A DNA stretch of 35,441 bases from Xanthomonas sp. Leaf131 (GTDB lineage: Bacteria > Pseudomonadota > Gammaproteobacteria > Xanthomonadales > Xanthomonadaceae): the NCBI RefSeq assembly GCF_001423495.1, contig NZ_LMOG01000016.1, positions 44-35,484 on the forward strand, given 5' to 3'. Below the pieces are notes generated by a model that searched no databases, was not told where the DNA came from, and saw nothing but the letters and a program-made list of their open reading frames with translations. Below are positions 24,417 to 31,617 of the stretch, piece by piece. The position numbers and the translations under genes are program-made. How positions within the stretch are numbered: the stretch's first letter is position 1; every line of letters begins with the position of its first letter.

Positions 24417-24481
24417 TTATTGCTTTGGTCGCAATAAATTATCCGAGATCACGTTATTTATCAGAATTTTGTAAGCAATAA
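24417..24481. promoter_or_regulatory. Likely LysR operator region with three heptamer half-sites
   Basis: TTATTGC at 24417-24423 and GCAATAA at 24431-24437 form a perfect 7-bp inverted repeat with a 7-base spacer. A third GCAATAA lies at 24475-24481. The site is in the 106-bp gap between the divergent LysR and DoxX genes and is notably AT-rich compared with its surroundings. The first pair contains the T-N11-A pattern expected of LysR sites. Confidence 0.68.
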
Positions 24482-24511
24482 GCTGTGCTGGTCCTCAATG
24501 GAGTCGTCCCG

Positions 24512-24922
24512 ATGTCTACCTCCCTTGCACTCCCACGTACCGCCGCTTTCGGCACCGCCTTGTTGCGCATCAGTCTGGGCGCGCTGTTCCTGGTCCACGG
24601 CCTGACCAAGTTGCTGGTATTCACCCCGGCCGGCACCGCGGCCTATTTCCAGTCGCTTGGCCTGCCGGGTGCGCTGGGTTACCTCACCATCGCGTTGGAA
24701 CTCGGCCTGGGCCTGTCCTTGCTGCTGGGGATCTACGCGCGCTGGGTGGCGTTGCTCGGCGTGCCGCTGCTGCTGGGCACCATCGTCAGCGTGCATGGCG
24801 CCAACGGCTTCGGTTTCTCCAATCCGGGCGGCGGCTGGGAGTATCCGGGGCTGTGGGCGGTGTTGCTGGTCGTGCAAGCGCTGCTTGGCGATGGCGCGTT
24901 GGCGTTGAAGCCTGCGCGCTGA
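24512..24922 (+). CDS. DoxX family membrane protein
   Basis: This 136-residue integral membrane protein has four predicted helices: about 12-30 (LLRISLGALFLVHGLTKLL), 50-72, 76-95 and 110-130. The conserved HGLTK segment and the FSNPGGGWEYP loop are characteristic of the DoxX/DoxD-like family. Members are associated with redox or quinone-linked processes and with detoxification, but this one's activity is unknown. The ATG at 24512 has GGAG at 24500-24503; an upstream start at 24485 would remove the ribosome site. It is followed after 31 bp by the extradiol dioxygenase gene and lies under the LysR-type operator, so the two genes probably form an operon. Confidence 0.88.
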   Translation: MSTSLALPRTAAFGTALLRISLGALFLVHGLTKLLVFTPAGTAAYFQSLGLPGALGYLTIALELGLGLSLLLGIYARWVALLGVPLLLGTIVSVHGANGFGFSNPGGGWEYPGLWAVLLVVQALLGDGALALKPAR

Positions 24923-24953
24923 GGTTGCCTGATTTTTTCCTGAGGAGTTGTCC

Positions 24954-25772
24954 ATGACCCGCTTGCCGTCCCTGTACATCTCGCATGGATCGCCGATGAC
25001 TGCGCTGCAGCCGGGGCTGGTCGGCGAGCGCTTGGCCGACCTTGCACAGAGCTTGCCGCGGCCACGCGCAATTGTCGTTGCGTCGGCGCATTGGCTGGGC
25101 CGTCGTCCGCTGGTCAGTGGCGCGCTGCGGCCGGCCACCATCCATGACTTCGGCGGGTTTCCTGCACCGCTTTACGAACTGGAGTATCCCGCCCCCGGCG
25201 AGCCGGCCTTGGCGCAGCAGATCCTGCGTCTTCTGGAGCAGGCCGGCCTGCATCCGCACCTGGATCCGCAGCGCGGCTTCGACCATGGCGTGTGGGTGCC
25301 GCTGCGCTTGCTGTATCCGGCCGCAGAGATTCCGGTGGTGTCGGTGTCGATCCAGCCAGAGCTCGGCCCGGCCCACCAGTTCGCGGTGGGCCGGGCGCTG
25401 GCACCGTTGCGCGATGAAGGTGTGCTGGTGATCGGCTCGGGCAGCATCACCCACAACCTGCACGACGCGCGCCAGGGCTACAGCGCCGAACGCGAGGCGC
25501 CGTACGTGCGGCCTTTTATCGAATGGACCGAACGCAAGCTGGTCGAAAACGACATCGCCGCGCTATTGGACTATCGCCGCCAGGCACCGCATGCCGCGCG
25601 CGCGCATCCCACCGACGAGCATTTGTTGCCGCTGTATGTGGCGATGGGCGCCGCTGGCGACAACCGGCTCGGCGCGCAGCGCATCGATGCCGGGATCGAT
25701 GCCGGTCTTCTGGCCATGGATATCTACCGTTTCGATGGAAATGGCGCGCTGGCGGAACCGTTCGCTGCATGA
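24954..25772 (+). CDS. ygiD: 4,5-DOPA dioxygenase extradiol-type protein (YgiD/LigB family)
   Basis: This 272-residue enzyme belongs to the class III extradiol ring-cleavage dioxygenases, which open catechol-type rings such as DOPA using a metal ion. Conserved His residues are H11 in YISHGSP, H46 in VVASAHW, H111 in RGFDHGVWVPL, H167 in GSGSITHNL and H223 in HPTDEHLLPL. H11, H46 and H223 are the likely metal ligands. The length is normal for YgiD. The ATG at 24954 has GAGGAG at 24942-24947. It follows the DoxX gene and should share its LysR control. The physiological substrate is not known for most bacterial members. Confidence 0.9.
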   Translation: MTRLPSLYISHGSPMTALQPGLVGERLADLAQSLPRPRAIVVASAHWLGRRPLVSGALRPATIHDFGGFPAPLYELEYPAPGEPALAQQILRLLEQAGLHPHLDPQRGFDHGVWVPLRLLYPAAEIPVVSVSIQPELGPAHQFAVGRALAPLRDEGVLVIGSGSITHNLHDARQGYSAEREAPYVRPFIEWTERKLVENDIAALLDYRRQAPHAARAHPTDEHLLPLYVAMGAAGDNRLGAQRIDAGIDAGLLAMDIYRFDGNGALAEPFAA

Positions 25773-26099
25773 GTCCACCGTGCTTGCAGCACGCCGACAT
25801 TGTGGCCGACACGTAAGGTGCCGGCAGGATGCCGATACCGTTGCCATAAGACATCTGCCGGTTACACGCTGGCACCACAGGCACCACAGGCACCACGCAT
25901 GGCGCAGCCGGTACGCCGCCCCGCAGTAATCACGTATGGCGGCGGCGGGCTGGGCACAACCGCCATCACGTCTGGCGCCGGTAGTCCGCCAGACGCACAA
26001 CGCCAGGGCATGGCGCCTGCACCACAGCGCTCTGAAGCATTCACGATGAAGTGGCATGCAGTCTCATAGGCTGAGACGCCACCGCTGCATGCTGCTTGC
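25773..26099. other. About 330 bp before the radical SAM gene, no gene seen
   Basis: The stretch holds a short direct repeat of three GGCACCACA-like 9-mers near 25874-25900 and otherwise unremarkable sequence. A 171-codon minus-strand frame that starts inside the radical SAM gene has no homology features and is a shadow. The promoter of the radical SAM gene must lie here. Confidence 0.5.
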
Positions 26100-27344
26100 G
26101 TGAAAATCCTCGACAAACTTGCAGTCCTCGCCGACGCCGCCAAATACGATGCCTCCTGCGCTTCCAGTGGCGCCAACAAGCGCAATTCGCTCGGCACCGG
26201 CGGCATCGGCAGCACCGAGGGCATGGGCATCTGCCACTCGTACACGCCCGATGGCCGCTGTGTCTCGTTGTTGAAGATCCTGCTCACCAACTTCTGTGTG
26301 TTCGATTGCGCGTACTGCGTCAATCGCGTGTCCAGCAACGTGCGCAGGGCACGCTTCACGCCGGAGGAAGTGGTCACGCTGACGCTGGACTTCTACAAGC
26401 GCAATTACATCGAAGGTCTGTTCCTGTCCAGCGGCATCATCCGCAACTCCGACTACACCATGGAGCAGCTGGTGGAAGTGGCGCGGCAACTGCGCGAGGT
26501 GCATCACTTCGCCGGCTACATCCATCTCAAGACCATTCCCGACGCATCGCCGGAGTTGTTGGCAGCGGCCGGTCGCTATGCCGACCGGTTGAGCATCAAC
26601 GTGGAGTTGCCGACCGAGCAGGGCCTGACCTTGCTGGCGCCGGAAAAAAGCGTCGGCGGCATCCGCGCAGCAATGGGCGAGCTGCGTTGGCGCATCGAAG
26701 AGAATCAGCTCGAGCGCAAGGCCGAGAAGGTGCGCCGTGCCAAGCCGCCGCGCTTCGCGCCGGCCGGGCAGAGCACACAGATGATCGTCGGCGCCGACGA
26801 CGCCAACGACCGCAGTATCCTGGACACCAGCCATAATCTCTACGGCAATTACCGGATGCGCCGGGTGTATTACTCGGCCTTCAGCCCGATCCCGGATGCC
26901 TCGTCCAAATTGCCATTGCAGGCACCGCCGTTGCAGCGCGAACACCGGTTGTATCAGGCCGACTGGTTGCTGCGGTTTTATGCCTTCAGCGTGGAAGAGA
27001 TTGCACCGGCGCAGTCCAGCGGCATGCTCGATCTGGATGTGGATCCCAAACTCGCCTGGGCGCTGCGCAATCCGGAGCGTTTCCCGGTGGATTTGAACGT
27101 GGCCCCGCGCGAGATGTTGCTACGGGTACCGGGCCTGGGGACGCGCAATGTGGAGCGCTTGTTGCTGTCGCGCAGGCATGCGCGCTTGCGGGTGGGAGAC
27201 CTGGCGCGCTTGCGGGTGCCGATGAAGAAGCTGCTGCCGTTTGTGAGTGTGTTGGATCATCATCCGCGGCAACGATTGGACGATCCGGTGCGGCTGCGCG
27301 CGCAGTTGGCGCCGGCGCCGCGGCAGGCGAGTCTGTTCGATTGA
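26100..27344 (+). CDS. DNA modification/repair-linked radical SAM protein
   Basis: This 414-residue protein has the radical SAM iron-sulfur motif C66-x3-C70-x2-C73 (NFCVFDCAYC). The family-specific opening is DASCASSGANKRNSLGTGG followed by GICHSYTPDGRCVSLLKILLTN. After the SAM barrel, the C-terminus carries helix-hairpin-helix elements (LNVAPREMLLRVPGLGTRNVERLLLSRRH), a DNA-binding fold. This arrangement matches the 'putative DNA modification/repair radical SAM' family that co-occurs with DUF4130 and uracil-DNA glycosylase-like proteins, exactly as downstream here. The reaction is unknown. The start is the GTG at 26100, since no in-frame ATG precedes the conserved region. A 536-bp repeat-bearing gap separates it from its partner gene. 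Confidence 0.9.
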   Translation: MKILDKLAVLADAAKYDASCASSGANKRNSLGTGGIGSTEGMGICHSYTPDGRCVSLLKILLTNFCVFDCAYCVNRVSSNVRRARFTPEEVVTLTLDFYKRNYIEGLFLSSGIIRNSDYTMEQLVEVARQLREVHHFAGYIHLKTIPDASPELLAAAGRYADRLSINVELPTEQGLTLLAPEKSVGGIRAAMGELRWRIEENQLERKAEKVRRAKPPRFAPAGQSTQMIVGADDANDRSILDTSHNLYGNYRMRRVYYSAFSPIPDASSKLPLQAPPLQREHRLYQADWLLRFYAFSVEEIAPAQSSGMLDLDVDPKLAWALRNPERFPVDLNVAPREMLLRVPGLGTRNVERLLLSRRHARLRVGDLARLRVPMKKLLPFVSVLDHHPRQRLDDPVRLRAQLAPAPRQASLFD

Positions 27345-27353
27345 CGCCTGTCC

Positions 27354-27372
27354 CTTCTCCCATCGGGAGAAG
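27354..27372. repeat. Small CTTCTCCC/GGGAGAAG inverted repeat
   Basis: An 8-bp perfect stem with a 3-base loop begins 9 bp after the radical SAM stop codon. It resembles the arm palindromes of the element at 19123-19242 and could slow or protect the 3' end of the transcript, but it has no T-run. Confidence 0.7.
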
Positions 27373-27700
27373 GTGCCCGGAGGGCGGATGAGGGTACGGT
27401 TGCGCGCATGACTTGGAAGTTCTTGATTGCTTCTGCGAATCCCCAATCCCTATCGCCGAATCCCTGCTCCAAGAGCTTCCACGCCTTGCGGCGCGGGTTA
27501 CTTTTGTCTTGGCAAAAGTAACCAAAACCGCTGTCGCCTGACGCGATCCGGTGCGATACAGCTGCACCGGTGCCCTGTGCTCCTCGCCATGCGCGGCACG
27601 GCGCCCAAACTCGCTGCGCTCAGACAGGGCGCCTCTTCGGCCACGCATGGCTGCGGTGCTCGGCTCGCTCTAAGGCGACTTTGTGCAGCAGAATCAATAG

Positions 27701-27756
27701 CGACAAGCAACCAGCGACAAGCAACCAGCAACCAGCAACCAGCAACCAGCAACCAG
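27701..27756. repeat. CAACCAG heptamer tandem array
   Basis: The 14-mer CGACAAGCAACCAG occurs twice in tandem (27701-27728) and runs into five tandem CAACCAG copies (27722-27756), all exact. The array lies 125 bp upstream of the DUF4130-UdgX gene and outside any supported coding sequence. Its copy number is likely to vary between strains. Confidence 0.93.
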
Positions 27757-27880
27757 CAGTATCAGTAGCAGCAATGGCCGCAATAGCCGCAATAGCCCGC
27801 GAAAAAATCGCAGCAACACAACGATAGTGGCGCCAGTAGAGCGATGGCGAAATCGGAAATCTTGAGGTCAGGTACAAGCG

Positions 27881-29320
27881 ATGTTCAGCGCTGAAGTTGA
27901 GCCAGGTTGGAGCCTTGATGCATGGCGTGCGCTGGCGCGGGCGGGGTGGTGTGCGCAGGTGGAGCCTGATTCCATTGCGTGGAATGGGGGAGTGCAGGGT
28001 GGCTTGTTGATGGGGCAGGGACTGCTGGACCTGCCGGCAGTGGTTGCCGCGCCGCGGGTGTCGGCGGAGTTTTTGCAGATGGCGGGGGCGGTGCTGTGTC
28101 ATCGCGATCCGCAGCGCTATGCGGTGTTGTATCGGTTGTTGTGGCGGTTGGCGTCGGGCGAGCGGGCGTTGCTGGAGCGGGCGACCGATGTCGATGTGCA
28201 TCGGGTGGCGCAGTGGCAAAAAGCAGTGCAGCGCGATACCCACAAGATGAAGGCGTTCGTGCGCTTTCGGCGTTTGCCGGTGGAAGAGGAAGACTTCGTT
28301 GCCTGGTTCGAGCCCGAGCATTGGATTCTGGATCGGGTGGCGCCGTTTTTCGCGCGCCGGTTCGCCGGGATGCAGTGGGCGATTCTGACTCCGTATCGCA
28401 GTGTGCGGTGGGACGGCGAGGCGTTGACGTTCGGCGAGGGTGCGGTGCGCACGCAGGTGCCGGCCGACGATGCACAGGAGACGCTGTGGCGCACGTATTA
28501 CGCGCACATCTTCAATCCGGCACGGCTCAACCCGACCATGATGCGGCAGGAAATGCCGCAGAAATACTGGAAGAATCTTCCCGAGGCGGCGTTGTTACCG
28601 GAACTGATCCGCGAGGCCGGCGTGCGTGTGCGCGAGATGGCCGAACGTGCGCCCGAGCCGGTACGGCGGCGAGTGCCGGTGGCGCCCGCGCCGATCCCGG
28701 ACGTGACCACGCAAAGCTTGGCGCAGTTGCGCGTGGCCGCGCGCGATTGCCGGCGCTGTGCGTTGTGGCAACCGGCAACACAGACGGTCTTTGGCGAGGG
28801 GCCGGACGATGCGTCGGTGATGGTGATCGGCGAGCAGCCTGGCGACGAGGAGGATTTGAGCGGGCGTCCGTTCGTCGGGCCGGCCGGACGCTTGTTCAAC
28901 ATGGCGCTGGGCGAGATCGGTATTGCGCGCGATAAATTCTATGTGACCAATGCGGTCAAGCATTTCCGCTTCGAACAACGCGGCAAGCGGCGTCTGCATC
29001 GCAACCCGGAACGCGCGCATGTGCAGGCCTGCAGTGGCTGGTTGCACGCCGAGCGCGCACAACTGCGTCCCGCGCAGATCGTGTGTCTGGGCGCAACCGC
29101 CGCACAAGCGGTATTGGGAAGCGGTTTTCGCTTGATGCGCGAACGCGGCCAGTGGCAGCGCCTGGACGACGGCACGCCGGTGCTGACCACCGTGCATCCG
29201 TCATGGGTATTGCGTCAGCCATCGACGGCGGCGCGCGAAGAAGGGTATCGCGGGTTTGTGGACGATCTGCGCTGCTTGCTGGACGCACCGCTGTCGGCGG
29301 GCGGTTCGGTCGCGCCATAA
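27881..29320 (+). CDS. DUF4130 - UdgX fusion, uracil-DNA binding protein
   Basis: This 479-residue protein joins two domains. The N-terminal part (about 1-240) is the DUF4130 'DNA metabolism' domain, with HRVAQWQKAVQRDTHKMKAFVRFR and APFFARRFAGMQWAILTPYRSVRWDG. The C-terminal part (about 275-470) is a family 4-like uracil-DNA glycosylase domain with motif A GEQPGDEEDLSGRPFVGPAG (about 317) and motif B TTVHPSWVLRQ. Cysteines for an iron-sulfur cluster occur in CRRC, QACSGWL and IVCLGA. The loop GKRRLHRNP contains H373, matching the UdgX KRRxH signature, whose His bonds covalently to uracil-containing DNA. It should therefore capture uracil sites rather than turn over freely. The ATG at 27881 has GAGG upstream. 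It is the expected partner of the radical SAM gene. Confidence 0.92.
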   Translation: MFSAEVEPGWSLDAWRALARAGWCAQVEPDSIAWNGGVQGGLLMGQGLLDLPAVVAAPRVSAEFLQMAGAVLCHRDPQRYAVLYRLLWRLASGERALLERATDVDVHRVAQWQKAVQRDTHKMKAFVRFRRLPVEEEDFVAWFEPEHWILDRVAPFFARRFAGMQWAILTPYRSVRWDGEALTFGEGAVRTQVPADDAQETLWRTYYAHIFNPARLNPTMMRQEMPQKYWKNLPEAALLPELIREAGVRVREMAERAPEPVRRRVPVAPAPIPDVTTQSLAQLRVAARDCRRCALWQPATQTVFGEGPDDASVMVIGEQPGDEEDLSGRPFVGPAGRLFNMALGEIGIARDKFYVTNAVKHFRFEQRGKRRLHRNPERAHVQACSGWLHAERAQLRPAQIVCLGATAAQAVLGSGFRLMRERGQWQRLDDGTPVLTTVHPSWVLRQPSTAAREEGYRGFVDDLRCLLDAPLSAGGSVAP

Positions 29321-29347
29321 AAAAATACGCGTGCAATGGCACGCGTA
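29321..29347 (-). terminator. Intrinsic terminator for minus-strand transcription
   Basis: A 9-bp stem TACGCGTGC (29326-29334) / GCACGCGTA (29339-29347) has a 4-base loop. On the minus strand it is followed by seven T residues (plus-strand A-run 29319-29325, overlapping the UdgX stop codon). It would stop a transcript arriving from the fasciclin gene or from a small RNA in the 29348-29667 gap. Confidence 0.8.
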
Positions 29348-29667
29348 CGGTGTCGGAGAACGAAGACACCAAGTGGAGCCACTGAGAAACCAGTTGCTCC
29401 ATCACCGCCGCTTCGCGGTTGGGTGGCGAGACCTGAAACAGACGTCAGGTGCACGCAGACCGGTACATCGAAATCTTCTGCACGCGCTGAAAACCAGTTG
29501 AATGCGATAAGGGCGCGTCGGTTATGCGTTTGCGCCCAAAAGTATTCGCATACAACGCATCCGCTTTCGTATGCATCAACACCGCCCCTGGGCGCAATGA
29601 ACCTCCATTCCGCCCAGGGATTAGCTACTCATGCAATGACAGCGACGTGCAATGCAGCCAGATGCGC
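29348..29667 (-). other. Hairpin-rich 320-bp gap, possible structured 3' UTR or small RNA
   Basis: No coding frame is supported. Local inverted repeats follow one another: GGTGTC/GACACC near 29349-29370, ACCGC/GCGGT near 29407-29419, ACCTGA/TCAGGT near 29430-29449, and CCCTGGGCG (29586-29594) / CGCCCAGGG (29611-29619). Together with the strong minus-strand terminator at 29321-29347, this suggests a structured RNA read on the minus strand, either as the 3' part of the fasciclin mRNA or on its own. Confidence 0.35.
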
Positions 29668-30225
29668 TTACGGCATCAACACCTTGTCGACCACGTGGAT
29701 CACGCCATTGCTCTGCACCACATCGGCGATGGTGACGTTGGCGGTGTTGCCCTTGACGTCGGTGATGGTGACCTTCTTGCCATTGAGCTTTGCGGTGAGC
29801 GGCTCACCCTGCACGGTGGTCAGCGTGGCGCTGCCGCCGCCGGCCTTGATCTTGGCGATCAGCGAAGCGGCGTCGACCTTGCCCGCTACGACGTGATAGG
29901 TGAGCACCTTGGTCAAGGTGGGCTTGGACTCGGGCTTCAACAAGGTGTCGACAGTGCCGGCCGGCAATGCGGCAAATGCGGCGTTGGTCGGGGCGAACAC
30001 GGTGAACGGGCCCGGGCCCTTCAACGTCTCCACCAGGCCAGCTGCTTTGACGGCGGCAACCAGCGTGGTGTGATCCTTGGAGTTGACGGCGTTGTCGACG
30101 ATGTCCTTGGTCACCAGCATCGGCGCACCGCCCACCATCGGGTTGGACGCGGCGTAGGCGGGAGCCATCGCGCTGGTCAGGGCAATAGCGGTGGCAATGG
30201 CAAGCGACTGGAATGAGGTCTTCAT
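29668..30225 (-). CDS. Secreted fasciclin-domain protein
   Basis: This 185-residue protein has a Sec signal peptide (MKTSFQSLAIATAIALTSAMAPAYA, cleavage after AYA) and one fasciclin (FAS1) domain, so it is periplasmic or extracellular. FAS1 hallmarks are the first motif GPGPFTVFAPTNAAFAALPAGTV and the YHVVAGKV segment, with the second motif near the end, VIHVVDKVLMP. FAS1 domains mediate adhesion or carbohydrate binding; the role here is unknown. The ATG at 30225 has AAGGA about ten bases upstream on the minus strand and yields the proper signal peptide; a longer frame to 30255 does not. It diverges from the secreted protein gene at 30623. Confidence 0.92.
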   Translation of the reverse strand: MKTSFQSLAIATAIALTSAMAPAYAASNPMVGGAPMLVTKDIVDNAVNSKDHTTLVAAVKAAGLVETLKGPGPFTVFAPTNAAFAALPAGTVDTLLKPESKPTLTKVLTYHVVAGKVDAASLIAKIKAGGGSATLTTVQGEPLTAKLNGKKVTITDVKGNTANVTIADVVQSNGVIHVVDKVLMP

Positions 30226-30622
30226 GAGGCATCGATCCTTTGGGTAAGCGATCACCTGGATGGCAATCGTATAGCTGGATACGCGGCCGGATGCGGCGCG
30301 GATGCATCACGCGTTTTTTACATGGAGATGCTGGGCTGCAACGCCATCGCACATCCATCGTGGCGACTGCAGATCGTTGGGCTGCGGTTGAGTCTGTTCG
30401 ATCAGCGCTGGCCACATATGCCGACTGACGGTTTAAACACTCTATGGCCAACCTGCGATGCAGGGGCCGCGCGATCAGGCCGTTACCAAGCCCATCGGGT
30501 CGTAGCCGTCGCACGACCGCCCTAATGCTGCACGAATGTTCGCGATTGGCAGAAGCGGCGCCGGACAGTGCAATTACCATTCATGCCCTTGCGTGATGAT
30601 CAGTGCTCAGAGGCTGTAGAAC
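30226..30622. other. About 400 bp between divergent secreted-protein genes
   Basis: No gene is supported. The stretch should carry both promoters. A TATACG hexamer on the minus strand near 30270 could be a -10 element for the fasciclin gene, but no good -35 is present. A CACGCGTTTTTT run near 30308 has no convincing stem. Confidence 0.45.
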
Positions 30623-31270
30623 ATGAAATCCAAAAAGAGTGAATTCAATCGATTGGTGCTGCCGGCATGGTTGGCGGCAGGTGCGCTGGTGTTATCCGGC
30701 ACTGCACAGGCAGCAGCCGTCACGCCAACGCCAACGCATGCGCCTTCAGCGACCGCTGCTGTCGCTGCGAGTGACATCTATCGGCCAGGTCAGAAGTGGA
30801 TCGTCCCGGGCGAGTGGGAATTCACGGTGGATTCCGCACGCGTGGCCAAGGTGAAAATTCCCAATCATGGCGGTGGCTCCTGGGTTCCTACGCAAGTGAT
30901 CCTGCTGACCTATAGCTATAAAAATATCGGATTCGACGACAGCGCCAACTACAAGGATGGCGGCCCGTCGACGCTGGCGTTTTCGAAAGCGCATATCGAC
31001 GTGTCCGATGCCAATGATGCGGATAACGGTGGCGCAGGCAATTACCCCGTGCGCATCAATCTCGTCGGGGACGCTGACGGTCAGAAGCCCGGGCAGCAGA
31101 TGGTCGGCGCGCAGTGGCCGTATGTATTCAAGAAGAAGGTCAAGGCGGTCAAGGTGACGGTGAGTCACTACGATTCCAGGCTGAAACTGCATGAAGCGAC
31201 CTTCCTGGTCCCGGTCGAGGCGACCCGGCCATCGAAGCCGCCTGCGAACAAGCACGCTCACCACAGCTAA
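30623..31270 (+). CDS. Secreted hypothetical protein with a DUF4352-like beta domain
   Basis: This 215-residue protein has a positively charged N-terminus and a Sec signal (LVLPAWLAAGALVLSGTAQA, cleavage after AQA), then a Thr/Pro/Ala linker. The mature domain (about 50-195) is predicted beta-rich. GEWEFTVDSARVAKVKIPN followed by VILLTYSYKNIGFDD recalls DUF4352/telokin-like extracytoplasmic domains. The tail is Lys/His-rich (SKPPANKHAHH) and might bind metal or anionic surfaces. The ATG at 30623 has AGAGG about ten bases upstream. No enzyme motif is seen; the domain match is from recollection only. Confidence 0.7.
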   Translation: MKSKKSEFNRLVLPAWLAAGALVLSGTAQAAAVTPTPTHAPSATAAVAASDIYRPGQKWIVPGEWEFTVDSARVAKVKIPNHGGGSWVPTQVILLTYSYKNIGFDDSANYKDGGPSTLAFSKAHIDVSDANDADNGGAGNYPVRINLVGDADGQKPGQQMVGAQWPYVFKKKVKAVKVTVSHYDSRLKLHEATFLVPVEATRPSKPPANKHAHHS

Positions 31271-31617
31271 TCGCTTTCACAGGGGCGACCAGCGAAGTCA
31301 CGCCCCTGATGCGTGCCCAGGCGAGTGCGGTAGCTGTCCGTCGCGCTGCATGTCACTAGCCTTGGCGAAGTGCCGCGGCTCGTCTCGTGTGGTCGCTCCA
31401 TCCGGCAGCGTATCCAGCAGCGTCTGATCGACAGAACCGGCAATAGCGCTGGCGGCTAGCGCGCGTGACGGATCTGCCGACGGAAAGCGTAAAGCGCCAG
31501 AGCCAGGTGCGGTGGTTTCATCGCCGCGTGCAAACCGGTATGTTCCCGTTGGCGTGTTGTTGTGCGTCGCAATATGCGATGCCGCACGCGCGTACCGTTC
31601 TTCTTCCCGGGTTTTTC
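31271..31617. other. About 350 bp between the secreted protein and the antiporter, no gene seen
   Basis: An 8-bp inverted repeat CAGGGGCG (31280-31287) / CGCCCCTG (31301-31308) lies just after the secreted protein's stop and may act as a weak terminator without T-run. The antiporter frame is open through the second half but lacks a family-like N-terminus before 31618. Confidence 0.45.

Larger units (their letters stand above)
27345..27880. other. Repeat-rich 536-bp gap between the radical SAM and DUF4130-UdgX genes
   Basis: No gene is convincing. The gap holds a CTTCTCCC/GGGAGAAG hairpin at 27354-27372, heptamer-like AATCCC runs near 27437-27470, a TTTTGTCTTGGCAAAAG palindromic stretch near 27502-27518, and the CAACCAG array at 27701-27756. 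A minus-strand frame here (27498-27752) only reads the repeats as LLVAGCW-type peptide. Such mosaics are typical intergenic repeats of xanthomonads. Confidence 0.6.

Noticed and set aside
25870..25900. Three GGCACCACA-like direct repeats as an operator
   Set aside because: They are short, low-complexity, and more than 200 bp from the next gene start; nothing else supports a regulatory role.
25862..26377. 171-codon minus-strand frame upstream of and inside the radical SAM gene
   Set aside because: It is antisense to the conserved N-terminus with its radical SAM cysteines and has no motif of its own.
27701..27756. Possible CRISPR array
   Set aside because: The units are 7-bp contiguous repeats with no spacers of CRISPR length and no cas genes nearby.
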